DNA from: Dehalogenimonas formicexedens
GTDB lineage: Bacteria > Chloroflexota > Dehalococcoidia > Dehalococcoidales > Dehalococcoidaceae
NCBI RefSeq assembly: GCF_001953175.1
Contig: NZ_CP018258.1
Location: 304,210 to 368,209 of the forward strand
Direction of reading: 5' to 3'
Length of the DNA: 64,000 nucleotides
The notes under the pieces were generated by a model. It saw only the letters and a list, made by a program, of their open reading frames with translations. It was not told the origin of the DNA and made no database searches. The translations under genes were made by a program, and so were the position numbers. Shown here piece after piece: positions 33,319 to 42,516 of this stretch. Numbering within the stretch: the stretch's first letter is position 1; the number at the start of each line of letters is the position of its first letter.

Positions 33319-36111
33319 TCAAGCTGCATTTTGGCCTTCCTTAAAGGAATCCAAATACTCTTTTGATGCGTACAATGCGGTTCTATTTAGACGAATCATC
33401 TCGTTTCGATATGCTTTATAATCCATTTGACCTTGGTTCCCAGCCCCTTTTTCCAAGTCGGCAACAAAGTTACCATTTTCGTCGCTGATACCCAAAAGAT
33501 AAAGATGATAAACCAAAAGTGTTCGATGGTTTTGCCGAGAATTTTCTATGTCGCTTTCGGAATTAGCTCTTGCTAATCTATTCTCAACGTTTAACGTTTC
33601 TCTATTGTCAACGTTGAGATAAATATGGAGTTGTGAACGTCCGTCATCATGCGTGACGGTTATTCCACCAACATCGTCAGCATTCCAAGGGGTGTCAATC
33701 CCAAGAATTTCTTGCATATCGTCCCATTTGTCGTCGTCTTCACTCGACGTGACTTGTCTGACGTAATGAATTTTGTAGTTCGGTACGTATTGAACACCAC
33801 CCGCTTCGATTTGTTGTTTTTTCGTAATTATCACGTTGGCTTCAGCATACAAAAACGAACCATCATTGAATTCCAATTTTGCGGTAATATTCCCCGCTGC
33901 TCCAATCGGGATATCTGGGTCAGTTTCGATTGTGAGCCTAATTTGACCTTTCGAGGGATGACTGTAGCCAAGTAATCTCAATGTCTCTGACTTCGAGATA
34001 GAAAACTTTGCGTAGTCGAAAAGATTGTCTTCTGCATCACTTTCAAGTGTAATTCTCCCGCCTCCCTGCTGTATGTGGACTTCGTTGTTCGCCCTAGTTT
34101 TGAACCGTAAAAACGTTGGAGGAGAAACACCCTTGTATTCTTCGGGAGGTGGTATAACTACCAACTGACAGGCTTTTTTTGTTTCGAGTCGCCAAGAACT
34201 CTGCTCCAAGGTAGCTGAAAGGGCACATTTAGTACCCGCCGTAATATCGGCATACGGAACAATCCTCACCCGCCATCTACCATCCTCCCCACCGATAATG
34301 GTCGTGTCAACAATCTCTGGAGATATGCTTTGAGAGAACTTTAGCGTTGTTTTCCTGCTTCTCATTACAGAGTCAGAGGCATCTGTAATCAAATCGAGAT
34401 GGGTCGGAATGCCTGGGATTATTTCAAGAGGGGTATTACGGGCAAACTCCAAAGTTGTTGGTACCGCTTTACCCTTAAATTTCGGTGTGTTGTCATATTT
34501 GCGACGCGTAACGTTACCACTGCCTGTCGATACTGTACTCAGAAAAGCCTTAATCATAGGGTCAAGCTTCGTTTTCAATACCTCTTCGTCCTTAGCTCCC
34601 CTTCCCCTGATGATTTCCCTTTCCCGTTCTCTTTGAATTTCCATTAACTCAGACCGATATTGATATATTGCCGAACCAAGTGCTTTTTCAATTATCTCCT
34701 CGCTCTCCCTTTTAAGGTCAGCTCGATTTGAGGCGAAAAAGCTAGCACCAGCTTCATAACTTAATTGGTCTGTGTTGACGTTAACAATGATGGAGCTTGC
34801 GACAAAACGTAAACCCTCCCTGATGAAAATATTGGGGGTTAAAGCAGCATGCACCTGACCCGCTCGGGTTACAGCAACTCTCCTCTGGGCAAATCGTTTG
34901 CTTGGGTCACGGTACGGGTCAACTTTAGTCGAATGTTCTCGCCTTCCGTTCGTCAGTTCTTCAGATTGAAGCACCCACCACTCAACAAGAATTGAGCCGT
35001 ATGATGGGTCAGGATAAATATATTTGATATGGTGTCTAACTGAGGTATTTTCACCTTTTCTCTGTTGGGGAAGTAATACTGAATGTTCTGATTTCGGGAG
35101 TTGGTTAATTCTGTACAAGACTCCCCTCATTGTGCGAAGTTCGGGAGAGCTATCGCGTTCATCTACCAAAGTCCAAGGAATCAAGGGATTAAACAAGCGA
35201 TAGTTTAAAGTGTACCAAGCATAATTTGTCATTCTTTGAGTAGCGAAAGACCCTAGATTTTTATAGTTTGCATGAGCAACGTATGTACCATTTGCAAAGC
35301 CTTTATCGTCACAGATTGCGCCACCGATTGTGAATACCCGCTTTGTAATTGGATTGACGAGGTATTCATAAATATGTGTTCGAATTGACAATCTCTTACG
35401 AACGACGGTCCAACCAGCAAGGTCTGGTTCATCTTTTCTGAGGAGGGAAGGGTGTTTTCTAGAGAGAATTACAGAATAGCCACTTTTTTCAAAGGCGGAA
35501 GAACCACCTTGACCGTACATCCCGATTAAATATTTCTTTTGTCCCTTACAACTTTGGCCTAATGAGAGAATAGATTTATGAAAATCAGAAGGATGTATAC
35601 CAATGCCTTCGTCTTTCACTATAACCGTTGGGGTCTCTTTGTTCCCCCGTAAAATGAGTTTAACGTAATTACCAAATTTCTTACGGGCGGTTTCCTGGTC
35701 GATTTTATCCGAAGCGCCTTCTGGCACCCCGAATAAATCTTCTATCGCCTTCGATGGGCTTTCTGGTATTTCCCAACCTAAATTCCCACGATGTTTTTCT
35801 TCAATCTTGAGTTCGATTACTGCTTCAATCCCGTTCACTATACGTTCGATGAGAGGATTGATTTCTTCAGGCGACGCTTCAATCGCACCTGCATTACTTA
35901 ATTGGTCTCCCACTGGGCGCCAATAGGTTTCGGATGAAAATACTTTGCTTCCGAATCGGTCATTCAACAAGGCTTCAATTTCACGAGAATCTTTAACGTG
36001 TAAAAGCGCATCGAGTATAAAATCATCCGTGACAGGAATCGTTGATTGCGATAAGGCAAAATCAGAAAGAGGTAGTTGGGACGACGATTTATCAGGTGTC
36101 TTCATTGTCAA
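33319..36111 (-). CDS. GHKL-family ATPase (MutL/MORC/Hsp90-like) of a restriction-like locus
   Basis: 930 residues. The N-terminal third is a GHKL ATPase: an N-box-like IERIVNGIEAV (N93), the Mg/ATP motif VKDEGIGI (D167 to G171) and a G-box GMYGQGGSSAF (about 197-207). The rest has no clear enzyme motif; a Glu/Arg-rich helix (about 500-525) and a beta-rich C-terminal half are visible. Prokaryotic MutL/MORC-like GHKL ATPases beside DNA methylases and nucleases have been described as components of restriction systems. Its start overlaps the methyltransferase end by 20 bp, so the two are co-translated. It probably acts as an ATP-driven DNA clamp or switch (inference). Confidence 0.82.
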   Translation of the reverse strand: MTMKTPDKSSSQLPLSDFALSQSTIPVTDDFILDALLHVKDSREIEALLNDRFGSKVFSSETYWRPVGDQLSNAGAIEASPEEINPLIERIVNGIEAVIELKIEEKHRGNLGWEIPESPSKAIEDLFGVPEGASDKIDQETARKKFGNYVKLILRGNKETPTVIVKDEGIGIHPSDFHKSILSLGQSCKGQKKYLIGMYGQGGSSAFEKSGYSVILSRKHPSLLRKDEPDLAGWTVVRKRLSIRTHIYEYLVNPITKRVFTIGGAICDDKGFANGTYVAHANYKNLGSFATQRMTNYAWYTLNYRLFNPLIPWTLVDERDSSPELRTMRGVLYRINQLPKSEHSVLLPQQRKGENTSVRHHIKYIYPDPSYGSILVEWWVLQSEELTNGRREHSTKVDPYRDPSKRFAQRRVAVTRAGQVHAALTPNIFIREGLRFVASSIIVNVNTDQLSYEAGASFFASNRADLKRESEEIIEKALGSAIYQYRSELMEIQREREREIIRGRGAKDEEVLKTKLDPMIKAFLSTVSTGSGNVTRRKYDNTPKFKGKAVPTTLEFARNTPLEIIPGIPTHLDLITDASDSVMRSRKTTLKFSQSISPEIVDTTIIGGEDGRWRVRIVPYADITAGTKCALSATLEQSSWRLETKKACQLVVIPPPEEYKGVSPPTFLRFKTRANNEVHIQQGGGRITLESDAEDNLFDYAKFSISKSETLRLLGYSHPSKGQIRLTIETDPDIPIGAAGNITAKLEFNDGSFLYAEANVIITKKQQIEAGGVQYVPNYKIHYVRQVTSSEDDDKWDDMQEILGIDTPWNADDVGGITVTHDDGRSQLHIYLNVDNRETLNVENRLARANSESDIENSRQNHRTLLVYHLYLLGISDENGNFVADLEKGAGNQGQMDYKAYRNEMIRLNRTALYASKEYLDSFKEGQNAA

Positions 36112-37063
36112 ACCACCTTAACTTCGATGCTCTCATGTACTGTTCACAGGATTCTACAGAAATCCATTTACGTTTTAAGTCTTCGGCAATTCTGCCAGTG
36201 GTATTACTTCCAGAAAATGGGTCTACCACCAAATCATTCTCATCAGTTAGCAGTTTAATGAAAAATGCTGGAATGTAAGGTGGGAAACAAGCAGGATGTA
36301 AAGACTCTCCTGCTTCTCGACATTTACGCCTGAATTCGTCGTTAGACGAAGTATTTGATTCTATTATCGCATTCGTAGGTTGGTCAGCTAGCTCAACAGG
36401 CAAGAAATTTGGGGGAATGGCTCCTCCGTTGTCTATGTTCCATGTTTTACCGACATTCCATCCCGATGGTCTGCTCCCGAAATTATAGGTTCCTCGCTTG
36501 ATTAATTTCTTCATGCTCTCAGAGTAAGGAGTCAAAATGTTTTTTGTGTTTGCTTTGGGTCTATCCGTCTTTGAGAACCACCAAATATGCTCAACTGCTT
36601 CTTTTACTCTTACTCTTTCTACATTGACCCATTGGACTGGATTAGGCATTTTGGCGGGGTTGAACCAGAAAAATTCTTGGGCTAGATTGAATCTCGCTCT
36701 CTTTTGGCTTTTTGTAACGGGTTCACACAAATCGAGTAGCAACTTGTATTGGTACAGCGATTTTGTCGGAACACCCTCGTTCCAAAAGCCACCAATGTTA
36801 AGAATGAAACTCCCCTCATTTTTCAGGATGCGAAATATTTCTTTAGCAAAAGGTCGAAACCATCGGACATAAGTTTCGCCATCTTCATTTCCGTACGATT
36901 TCTTGTGGAGCAGGGCGTAAGGCGGAGATGTGATAACTAAATCAACACTGTTATCGGGAAGTAACTTCAGTAAGCTCTTTGCATCGCCATACCAAGCCTC
37001 TCCAAAATCGGTTGAATAAAATGGTTTGACTATTTCAATCTGGGGAAAAAGTCTAGATGTCAA
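36092..37063 (-). CDS. DNA methyltransferase, beta-class SPPY type
   Basis: 323 residues. The catalytic motif TSPPYA (about 45-50) precedes the SAM-binding motif DPFSGSNTTGRIAE (about 280), the order of beta-class amino-methyltransferases; SPPY favours N4-cytosine over N6-adenine. The methylated site cannot be read from sequence. The gene is 11 bp downstream of the HARE-HTH gene and overlaps the ATPase gene. Its expected role is to protect self DNA from the co-encoded nuclease. Confidence 0.92.
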   Translation of the reverse strand: MTSRLFPQIEIVKPFYSTDFGEAWYGDAKSLLKLLPDNSVDLVITSPPYALLHKKSYGNEDGETYVRWFRPFAKEIFRILKNEGSFILNIGGFWNEGVPTKSLYQYKLLLDLCEPVTKSQKRARFNLAQEFFWFNPAKMPNPVQWVNVERVRVKEAVEHIWWFSKTDRPKANTKNILTPYSESMKKLIKRGTYNFGSRPSGWNVGKTWNIDNGGAIPPNFLPVELADQPTNAIIESNTSSNDEFRRKCREAGESLHPACFPPYIPAFFIKLLTDENDLVVDPFSGSNTTGRIAEDLKRKWISVESCEQYMRASKLRWFDNEDT

Positions 37064-37074
37064 TTCTCATCTCA

Positions 37075-37521
37075 CTACGTTGTTGTTTTACGCTTTTTTC
37101 GAATGTTCCAATTTGCGAGTGCGTAGGTGCCTCGTTCATGAGCACGTTTGAACCTATTATCTCTCGTAATTCGGGTGAGAATTATCGCGTCGGGGTTTTT
37201 CCCAACTATTTGAATCCCGCTGTTTTGGACATGTCTTGATATTTCTTTGTAATGCGATGGCTTCCCGACTTTCTCCAAATATGCGAAAGCCAAATCTGTA
37301 ATTGATAGTATAGGAGTGGACGATATTTTCCCCAAACTTAACAACGCGTTTAAGTGCATAAGAGCTTCTTCCAAAGGTTTCTTTTGCTTCTTTAAGGCGA
37401 CTAACTTTTTGGCATGTTCAGTCTCTAACGTGGTTATCATCTGGTCGATTTGCTTAATGTCACAAATAAGTTCCTCTTTTTTTACCAGTAGGGCTTTAGA
37501 AACATTTGATTGGTCGGTCAT
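37075..37521 (-). CDS. HARE-HTH domain protein
   Basis: 148 residues from the ATG at 37521 (MTDQSNVSKALL); a longer frame to 37710 overlaps the divergent nuclease gene and adds an implausible hydrophobic leader. A coiled coil (about 15-60, rich in Lys/Glu) precedes a HARE-HTH winged helix (ITDLAFAYLEKVGKPSHYKE to KRAHERGTYALANW). HARE-HTH domains occur in restriction and chromatin proteins and are thought to sense or bind DNA, possibly modified DNA. It may be the specificity or regulatory subunit of the system. The C-terminus is basic (RKKRKTTT). Confidence 0.82.
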   Translation of the reverse strand: MTDQSNVSKALLVKKEELICDIKQIDQMITTLETEHAKKLVALKKQKKPLEEALMHLNALLSLGKISSTPILSITDLAFAYLEKVGKPSHYKEISRHVQNSGIQIVGKNPDAIILTRITRDNRFKRAHERGTYALANWNIRKKRKTTT

Positions 37522-37535
37522 GTAATATTCCCACG

Positions 37536-37547
37536 TGTATGCATACA
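37536..37547. promoter_or_regulatory. 12-bp palindrome between divergent defence genes
   Basis: TGTATGCATACA is a perfect palindrome 15 bp upstream of the HARE-HTH start and 115 bp upstream of the nuclease start. Its position in a divergent promoter region suggests an operator, perhaps for the HARE-HTH protein as in controller-protein-regulated restriction systems. No experimental or comparative support is available here. Confidence 0.35.
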
Positions 37548-37662
37548 ACGTATCATACAGTAATAACACCACAAAGGCAAGAGGAATACCGCATTTTCTG
37601 GATAATGTTGACTCGATTGAAATACTCTTGACTTCTCCAAGAGATGGGGTTATCTTTTCATC

Positions 37663-39132
37663 ATGAAAAGAGAAAACGACGTTCCAATTTATTTTACAGA
37701 TATTTATCACGCATCTGAAAAATCCTTCAAGGATTATGGTGCGTTTAATATTTCTTTGATAGCTGACCTCCCTTTATTTATTGACCCTTTCCTTTTGTTC
37801 CAAAGCAACAAAGCTGAATATCAGGCTTTACACAAGTCAATAGTTAATTACTTATCTTATCTAAGAGATTTGTCTCACAGGGGAACCATTTCTTTAGGTC
37901 GTCTCCAATCCCTCTTTTTCTTTTCTGAAGTTAAGCAAACATATTTAGGTTTTAGTGAAATCGGAAACAGTGGTCGGGGGCTTGGACAAAAGTTTGCTCT
38001 CGCCCTAAATCGGCATTTGATTAGTCTCTTTACTTCTTTTGGTAAGGAAACCATCACACAAGGAACCCATCTGGAAAAATTGAGTCTTATCAGCCCGGGT
38101 GTCGGAAAGGACATGATAAGTGACTTTACGACAAATCTAATAAAAGAATATCTTTGTGAATACACACAAAACTATTGTCTGAAAAATATTGAATCTAAAT
38201 ATCTGGCTAAAGTTAATGTGCCAAGGGTCAAATTTAACTACGAACTAGGTGTTTGGATATCTAAAACTTATTTTCTTCCAATTTACAATCATGATTACGT
38301 TCTCTTAACACCCAAAGACATACTCACCAAGCAAGAAAATTGGATTAACAGAGATGATTTTTATGATTCTTTCTACGAAATTATCAATGCTCGTCCCAAT
38401 CACCAGTTGAGAGCGGAGCTAAATGAATATCTCAAAAAGGTTTTGTCGAAACGTCCTACAGAAAAAGAAAAAGACGTTGCGGTTGAGGATTTTATTAAAA
38501 ACCACCCCGAATTGATTGACCTCTATATTCGAATAAAAGAAGAAAAAGGTGAATTAGCGACAAGACGAAGCGCAGTCTACGTCTCTGAGTCAGAGACATT
38601 ATATATTAAGCAATTCTCTGAGTTAAGAAATTACCTTTTCCAAAATACTTTATTTTATCAAACCGCCGTTTCTTCTGAACAGGAAACTCTGCAAAGAATA
38701 ACTTACCTTAAAGATGCAATAGAAAACAAAGGATGTTGGAAGTTACTTTATAAAGATGGTAAACCACTCCGTAAAGAGGAAGATATCCACATCATGTTCC
38801 GTCTTGTCTGGTACGGTACAACATTTGATGTCAGCAGAGAAGTAAATGATGGAAGAGGGCCAGCGGACTACAAGGTATCAATGGGCTTGGATAAAACTGT
38901 AATCGAGTTCAAGCTCGCTAATAATTCCCACCTGAAGCAAAATCTTCAGAATCAACTTGAATTGTATAAGAAAGCCAGCGATGCACAAGTAGGTTTCAAG
39001 GTAATTGTCTATTTTACCAATCTGGAATTAGCAAAAGTCCAGCATGTCTTGAAAGAGCTTGGTATGCTAAAAGACCCCAAAGTTATTTTAATAGATGCGA
39101 GGAATAAATTATCAGCGTCAAAAGTCAGGTGA
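37663..39132 (+). CDS. PD-(D/E)XK nuclease-like protein
   Basis: 489 residues. The C-terminal domain (from about 397) has GRGPADYKVS followed by KTVIEFKLA, giving a D402...E415-x-K417 active site typical of PD-(D/E)XK restriction-like nucleases, then a helix with NLQNQLELYKKA. The N-terminal 390 residues are mainly helical with no known domain; they may bind DNA or partner proteins. It is divergent from the HARE-HTH/methylase/ATPase operon across a 141-bp gap. It is probably the effector nuclease of the system (inference from motif and context). Confidence 0.82.
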   Translation: MKRENDVPIYFTDIYHASEKSFKDYGAFNISLIADLPLFIDPFLLFQSNKAEYQALHKSIVNYLSYLRDLSHRGTISLGRLQSLFFFSEVKQTYLGFSEIGNSGRGLGQKFALALNRHLISLFTSFGKETITQGTHLEKLSLISPGVGKDMISDFTTNLIKEYLCEYTQNYCLKNIESKYLAKVNVPRVKFNYELGVWISKTYFLPIYNHDYVLLTPKDILTKQENWINRDDFYDSFYEIINARPNHQLRAELNEYLKKVLSKRPTEKEKDVAVEDFIKNHPELIDLYIRIKEEKGELATRRSAVYVSESETLYIKQFSELRNYLFQNTLFYQTAVSSEQETLQRITYLKDAIENKGCWKLLYKDGKPLRKEEDIHIMFRLVWYGTTFDVSREVNDGRGPADYKVSMGLDKTVIEFKLANNSHLKQNLQNQLELYKKASDAQVGFKVIVYFTNLELAKVQHVLKELGMLKDPKVILIDARNKLSASKVR

Positions 39133-39218
39133 CATAGGGATTGCACCCCGCCTTACGAGAAAGTATCTGGTTAATGGTGAATTACCCATACAAGAGTACT
39201 TGTTATTAGAGGAAGTAC

Positions 39219-39686
39219 GTGCCCTGGATTGATTATCAATATTTCGTTTCTCTTTGGATTGAACGTTGTGACCGAAATACTCTCGATGATGGAGACCGTT
39301 TCATCAACCTTTGGATTGCATTCAATGGATGGATGAAAGGACTGTTTGGCGAAAATTCAACAGATGCTACTCTAATCACAAAGACTAAAACTTATGCTCA
39401 ATTAGAGGCGGGTTTCCAAAGATTAAAAGAAAACGCAGACTTTAACCGTTATCTCATATCCATTCAGAAATCTCCAATCATCGATATGAGGAATGATAAC
39501 AAAATTGTCACCTTTGACGGGAATTTTACGACATATATAGACGCAATTTACCAAATTAGATGTAATCTGTTTCACGGGCGGAAAGACGTCGAAAGAGACG
39601 AAAGGGACAAAGAACTCGTCAGTTGTGCCTACAACACTCTTCGTCCCCTTTTTGAGTCGGTTTTGCATTCAACCAACGGTAGATGA
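39219..39686 (+). CDS. HEPN-like protein, candidate RNase
   Basis: 155 residues, GTG start with GAGGA six bases upstream. The C-terminal helix contains RCNLFHG (R114...H119), an R-x4-H motif as in HEPN RNases of toxin and defence systems; GRKDVERDERD follows. The N-terminal helices (FINLWIAFNGWMKGL) also fit HEPN domains that act as dimers. It lies 86 bp downstream of the nuclease gene on the same strand. An RNA-cleaving second effector, perhaps causing growth arrest when restriction fails, is a reasonable hypothesis. Confidence 0.72.
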   Translation: MPWIDYQYFVSLWIERCDRNTLDDGDRFINLWIAFNGWMKGLFGENSTDATLITKTKTYAQLEAGFQRLKENADFNRYLISIQKSPIIDMRNDNKIVTFDGNFTTYIDAIYQIRCNLFHGRKDVERDERDKELVSCAYNTLRPLFESVLHSTNGR

Positions 39687-39880
39687 CAACTGATTAAGGC
39701 TTATCCTTAAAAAGTCGAGGTTTGACAACAGTTAGGGTACGTAGAAATAGAACAGCGCGAATGCCTGACATTACAGTTCTTAGCTTCAAATATGTCCTTT
39801 TGCCTCAAAAAATACCACGGATAAATGGTTAAAAACGGCAATAAGTTTGACATTTTCCGCCAGTATTTATTAATAAACAG

Positions 39881-40312
39881 CTATAAACCAGCATTTTTCA
39901 TCAATTTATCCCAGTCATCATCAACGTCTTTAACTGTTCTTTTTACGCCTGCTCTAATAACATCCAGAATCCACTGCCTCTTGCCTTGAGGATTGTCAGC
40001 ACCGTGACAAGAGCTAGTATGGCATGCAAACCGCAAATCGCATCTGTCACAAAGCTTAATGTTAAAGGCTGATTCTTCAAAACATGGGAACTCAGTTGCC
40101 AAACCACCTATAATGAGATTTTCGACATCGGACTCGCTAGCCGTTTCAGCGAAGCATTTGAATTTTGTAAGCCATACCATATCCCTAAATAAATCCCTAA
40201 GCGTTTCCTCGGTATCGTAATCATTGGGGAGGTCCTCCCCTTTCATGATTCTCTTTACACGCTCAGCTATTCCCTCAAGAAATGAAACAATGTAATCAAC
40301 GTTATCGCCCAT
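39881..40312 (-). CDS. Hypothetical protein with a Cys cluster
   Basis: About 143 residues from the ATG at 40312; an in-frame TTG upstream overlaps the polymerase-like gene. An acidic N-terminal half is followed by LCDRCDLRFACHTSSCHG, which could bind zinc or an Fe-S cluster. No family is recognised. The start is 8 bp downstream of the polymerase-like gene's stop, so the two are co-transcribed and may function together in element maintenance. Confidence 0.6.
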   Translation of the reverse strand: MGDNVDYIVSFLEGIAERVKRIMKGEDLPNDYDTEETLRDLFRDMVWLTKFKCFAETASESDVENLIIGGLATEFPCFEESAFNIKLCDRCDLRFACHTSSCHGADNPQGKRQWILDVIRAGVKRTVKDVDDDWDKLMKNAGL

Positions 40313-40319
40313 TTCGTAC

Positions 40320-41675
40320 TCACTTGACCTCAATATCAAACCCTGTTTTCTTCTTATAACAATCCAACATAACTTGTTTTACCTGAGTCGCATGTTGTTT
40401 CGGAAATAGAACTGAATCATGAATCGGAAGAGCGGGTATTTCCAGTTTCTTCAGTTCTTCCAATACCAATGTCATGATTTCCGATTCCACTAACATAAGT
40501 TTATTCGCCGACTGGCTGTAAACATATTTTGACAAAAATGGATATGAAGTTTGAAATGCTTTTACGATGTCTTCAGAACTTGCTCCGCATGTCTTTATAT
40601 CATCAACCAGTATGCTTTTTGTCGCTCGCCCTTCCTTAATGCGGGTCTTGTTAGCTTTTCGTTCTTCAAACGAGTCCTTAGCTATGGCACGATTAAGTTG
40701 CGCTTTACTCTTCGCGTTAATGGACATCAGCACGACTTTCTTTACCACGTCGCGGGTAATTGAAGGGAAGGTAACGATTAGTGCATTTACCACGCTCTCA
40801 TAGAAATTTTGGGGAGTCGTCTGTTTTTCCCAAGCACAAAGGATGTGGGGATGCATAGCAGAATAATCAAGTTCAGCAACCTCGTCACCGTTCAGAAGAA
40901 TTTGAATCCGCTCAGCTTTGGAAAGTTGCTGATATGACCTGCCATGAAGTTGATACCAGCGTCCGCATCCGTCACCGTCAACAAATACCCTGGTCAACCC
41001 AACTCCTCTCAGATAAGTTCGATTTAGATTCAACCGGCCGAAGTCCAATTTCATTTTATGGAAGTAATCGTAATTCAGACAAAAACTCCCGTTGAAATAC
41101 CGCCGTAAGGGTATGGTATGTACTGTATTGTTAACTGAATGTGTTGCTGTATTGTTGGTTTTATTGATTGTCAGTTTAGTTGCTACTATGTTAGTGGTTG
41201 TATTGGTTTTAGGTTTAGTATTTATGGTTACTTCCATGATTTGCGCTTGTTGGGCTGTATGTATTGAGACGTCATCCACCCTTAGCAATGGCAGTTTCCG
41301 CAAGTATATTTGATACGTTTTGCTCTTTGGAAAATCTTTGTGAAGTTTTAACTTGCGCCGAATCCTAGACGAGATACCTTTTTTAAAAGCAATGTTCTTG
41401 CTTCCGCGCTTGGATATTTTTATGTAACCATCATTCACAAGAACCTCTATCGCTCGGAGCATATGAGTTTTGGTATAGTCTCTAGTCTTTTCCCTAGTAT
41501 AAAAAGCGTCGCTCTTTGAATACGCTACCTCCACATTGACGTTCAGATTCACCACAATCAATTTGATGCAATGCTGTATCGACTTGCTTTCATTCGGGTA
41601 GAGTTGTTTCACCTTCGAAGAAATCTTCCTGGGGACTGTTGAATACTGGTTTATGAAAGGGTAATCGTATTCCAT
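40320..41675 (-). CDS. TV-Pol-like DNA polymerase-related protein
   Basis: 451 residues. A C-terminal palm-like region has GRWYQLHGRSYQQLS, the metal-binding motif VAELDYSAMHP and a closing LPIHDSVLF, the pattern of the TV-Pol family (polymerases of transposons and viruses related to family A polymerases). A helix-rich N-terminus (about 1-110) may bind DNA. Between them lies an Asn/Thr-rich linker (about 150-190) of low complexity. It is probably the replication or priming enzyme of the element. Antisense to the linker there is a spurious hydrophobic frame. Confidence 0.75.
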   Translation of the reverse strand: MEYDYPFINQYSTVPRKISSKVKQLYPNESKSIQHCIKLIVVNLNVNVEVAYSKSDAFYTREKTRDYTKTHMLRAIEVLVNDGYIKISKRGSKNIAFKKGISSRIRRKLKLHKDFPKSKTYQIYLRKLPLLRVDDVSIHTAQQAQIMEVTINTKPKTNTTTNIVATKLTINKTNNTATHSVNNTVHTIPLRRYFNGSFCLNYDYFHKMKLDFGRLNLNRTYLRGVGLTRVFVDGDGCGRWYQLHGRSYQQLSKAERIQILLNGDEVAELDYSAMHPHILCAWEKQTTPQNFYESVVNALIVTFPSITRDVVKKVVLMSINAKSKAQLNRAIAKDSFEERKANKTRIKEGRATKSILVDDIKTCGASSEDIVKAFQTSYPFLSKYVYSQSANKLMLVESEIMTLVLEELKKLEIPALPIHDSVLFPKQHATQVKQVMLDCYKKKTGFDIEVK

Positions 41676-41718
41676 ATCTGTTCCTTATGCTGAATTATTG
41701 AGGTTACGATGTTTCATG

Positions 41719-42516
41719 TCATGGGATAAACATAGACGAAGGGATAAAAGGCAAGTCGTAGTCCAACAATTTGTCCTCACTGTGACCTGCGGTACAGTGT
41801 TTGATTTTGCTATTCCGACAATAGGTCATCACTTTATCCAATTCTCCCATCAGATAGGGTTCGTCGTAATTTAGACCCGGGATATGATATTTCTCGTTCC
41901 AGACACCAAACTCAAATAAATCCATCACCTCAGCTAAACGCTTGACGATAGCTACTGGGTCACTCAGCTTGCTGGTTATTGGTTCAACAGAGCAATACGT
42001 TGAAACACCATTTGCCTTCAACGTCTCAAGAGCAACAATCTTTTCATCGGTTGTCGATGTGTAAGGTTCGAGATACTGTCTGTAGGTCTCGTCAAGGGTG
42101 GTGAGTGTTAATCCAACCCTGCATTTCGGATATCCCTTAAGCAAATTGAGGTCTTCCAATACCAGCGCGTTTTTGGTTAGCACTGTAAAAGGAAGCTCAT
42201 TAGCTATTAAAAGCTCTAAGGTTTGACGAGTTGCGTGGTTCTCTTTTTCTAACGGTTGGTAGCAGTCAGTAAACGAAGACACCCAAATATCATTGATACC
42301 CTCCCTTAGAGATGGATTCTGCTTCAATAACTCAATATCCTTCTTTAGGTTTTCAATGAAAGAAACCCTGGGTGTCGCTTGTCGCCACTGAACAGAATCT
42401 CTATGCGCTATCCCTTTGGCGTAACAATAGACACACGAGTGGGCGCAGCCGTTGTAGGTGTTTATGTAATGCCCAAAACTTGTTTTACTTTCACCGATTA
42501 TTTTTAACTTCGACAT
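41719..42516 (-). CDS. SPL-family radical SAM protein
   Basis: 265 residues. The cluster motif GCAHSCVYCYAKG and the start YNGCAHSC resemble the spore photoproduct lyase/COG1533 family, but it is short and lacks an obvious second Cys motif. A good GGAGTG ribosome-binding site precedes the ATG. DNA or RNA repair or modification is the usual assignment; the exact reaction is unknown. It lies upstream of the polymerase-like gene on the same strand, in the island. Confidence 0.82.
   Translation of the reverse strand: MSKLKIIGESKTSFGHYINTYNGCAHSCVYCYAKGIAHRDSVQWRQATPRVSFIENLKKDIELLKQNPSLREGINDIWVSSFTDCYQPLEKENHATRQTLELLIANELPFTVLTKNALVLEDLNLLKGYPKCRVGLTLTTLDETYRQYLEPYTSTTDEKIVALETLKANGVSTYCSVEPITSKLSDPVAIVKRLAEVMDLFEFGVWNEKYHIPGLNYDEPYLMGELDKVMTYCRNSKIKHCTAGHSEDKLLDYDLPFIPSSMFIP

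Noticed and set aside
41092..41313. Plus-strand hydrophobic frame that looks like a membrane protein
   Set aside because: It is the antisense of the Asn/Thr-rich linker of the TV-Pol-like gene; the reverse of AAC/ACA-type codons gives hydrophobic residues. No ribosome-binding site.
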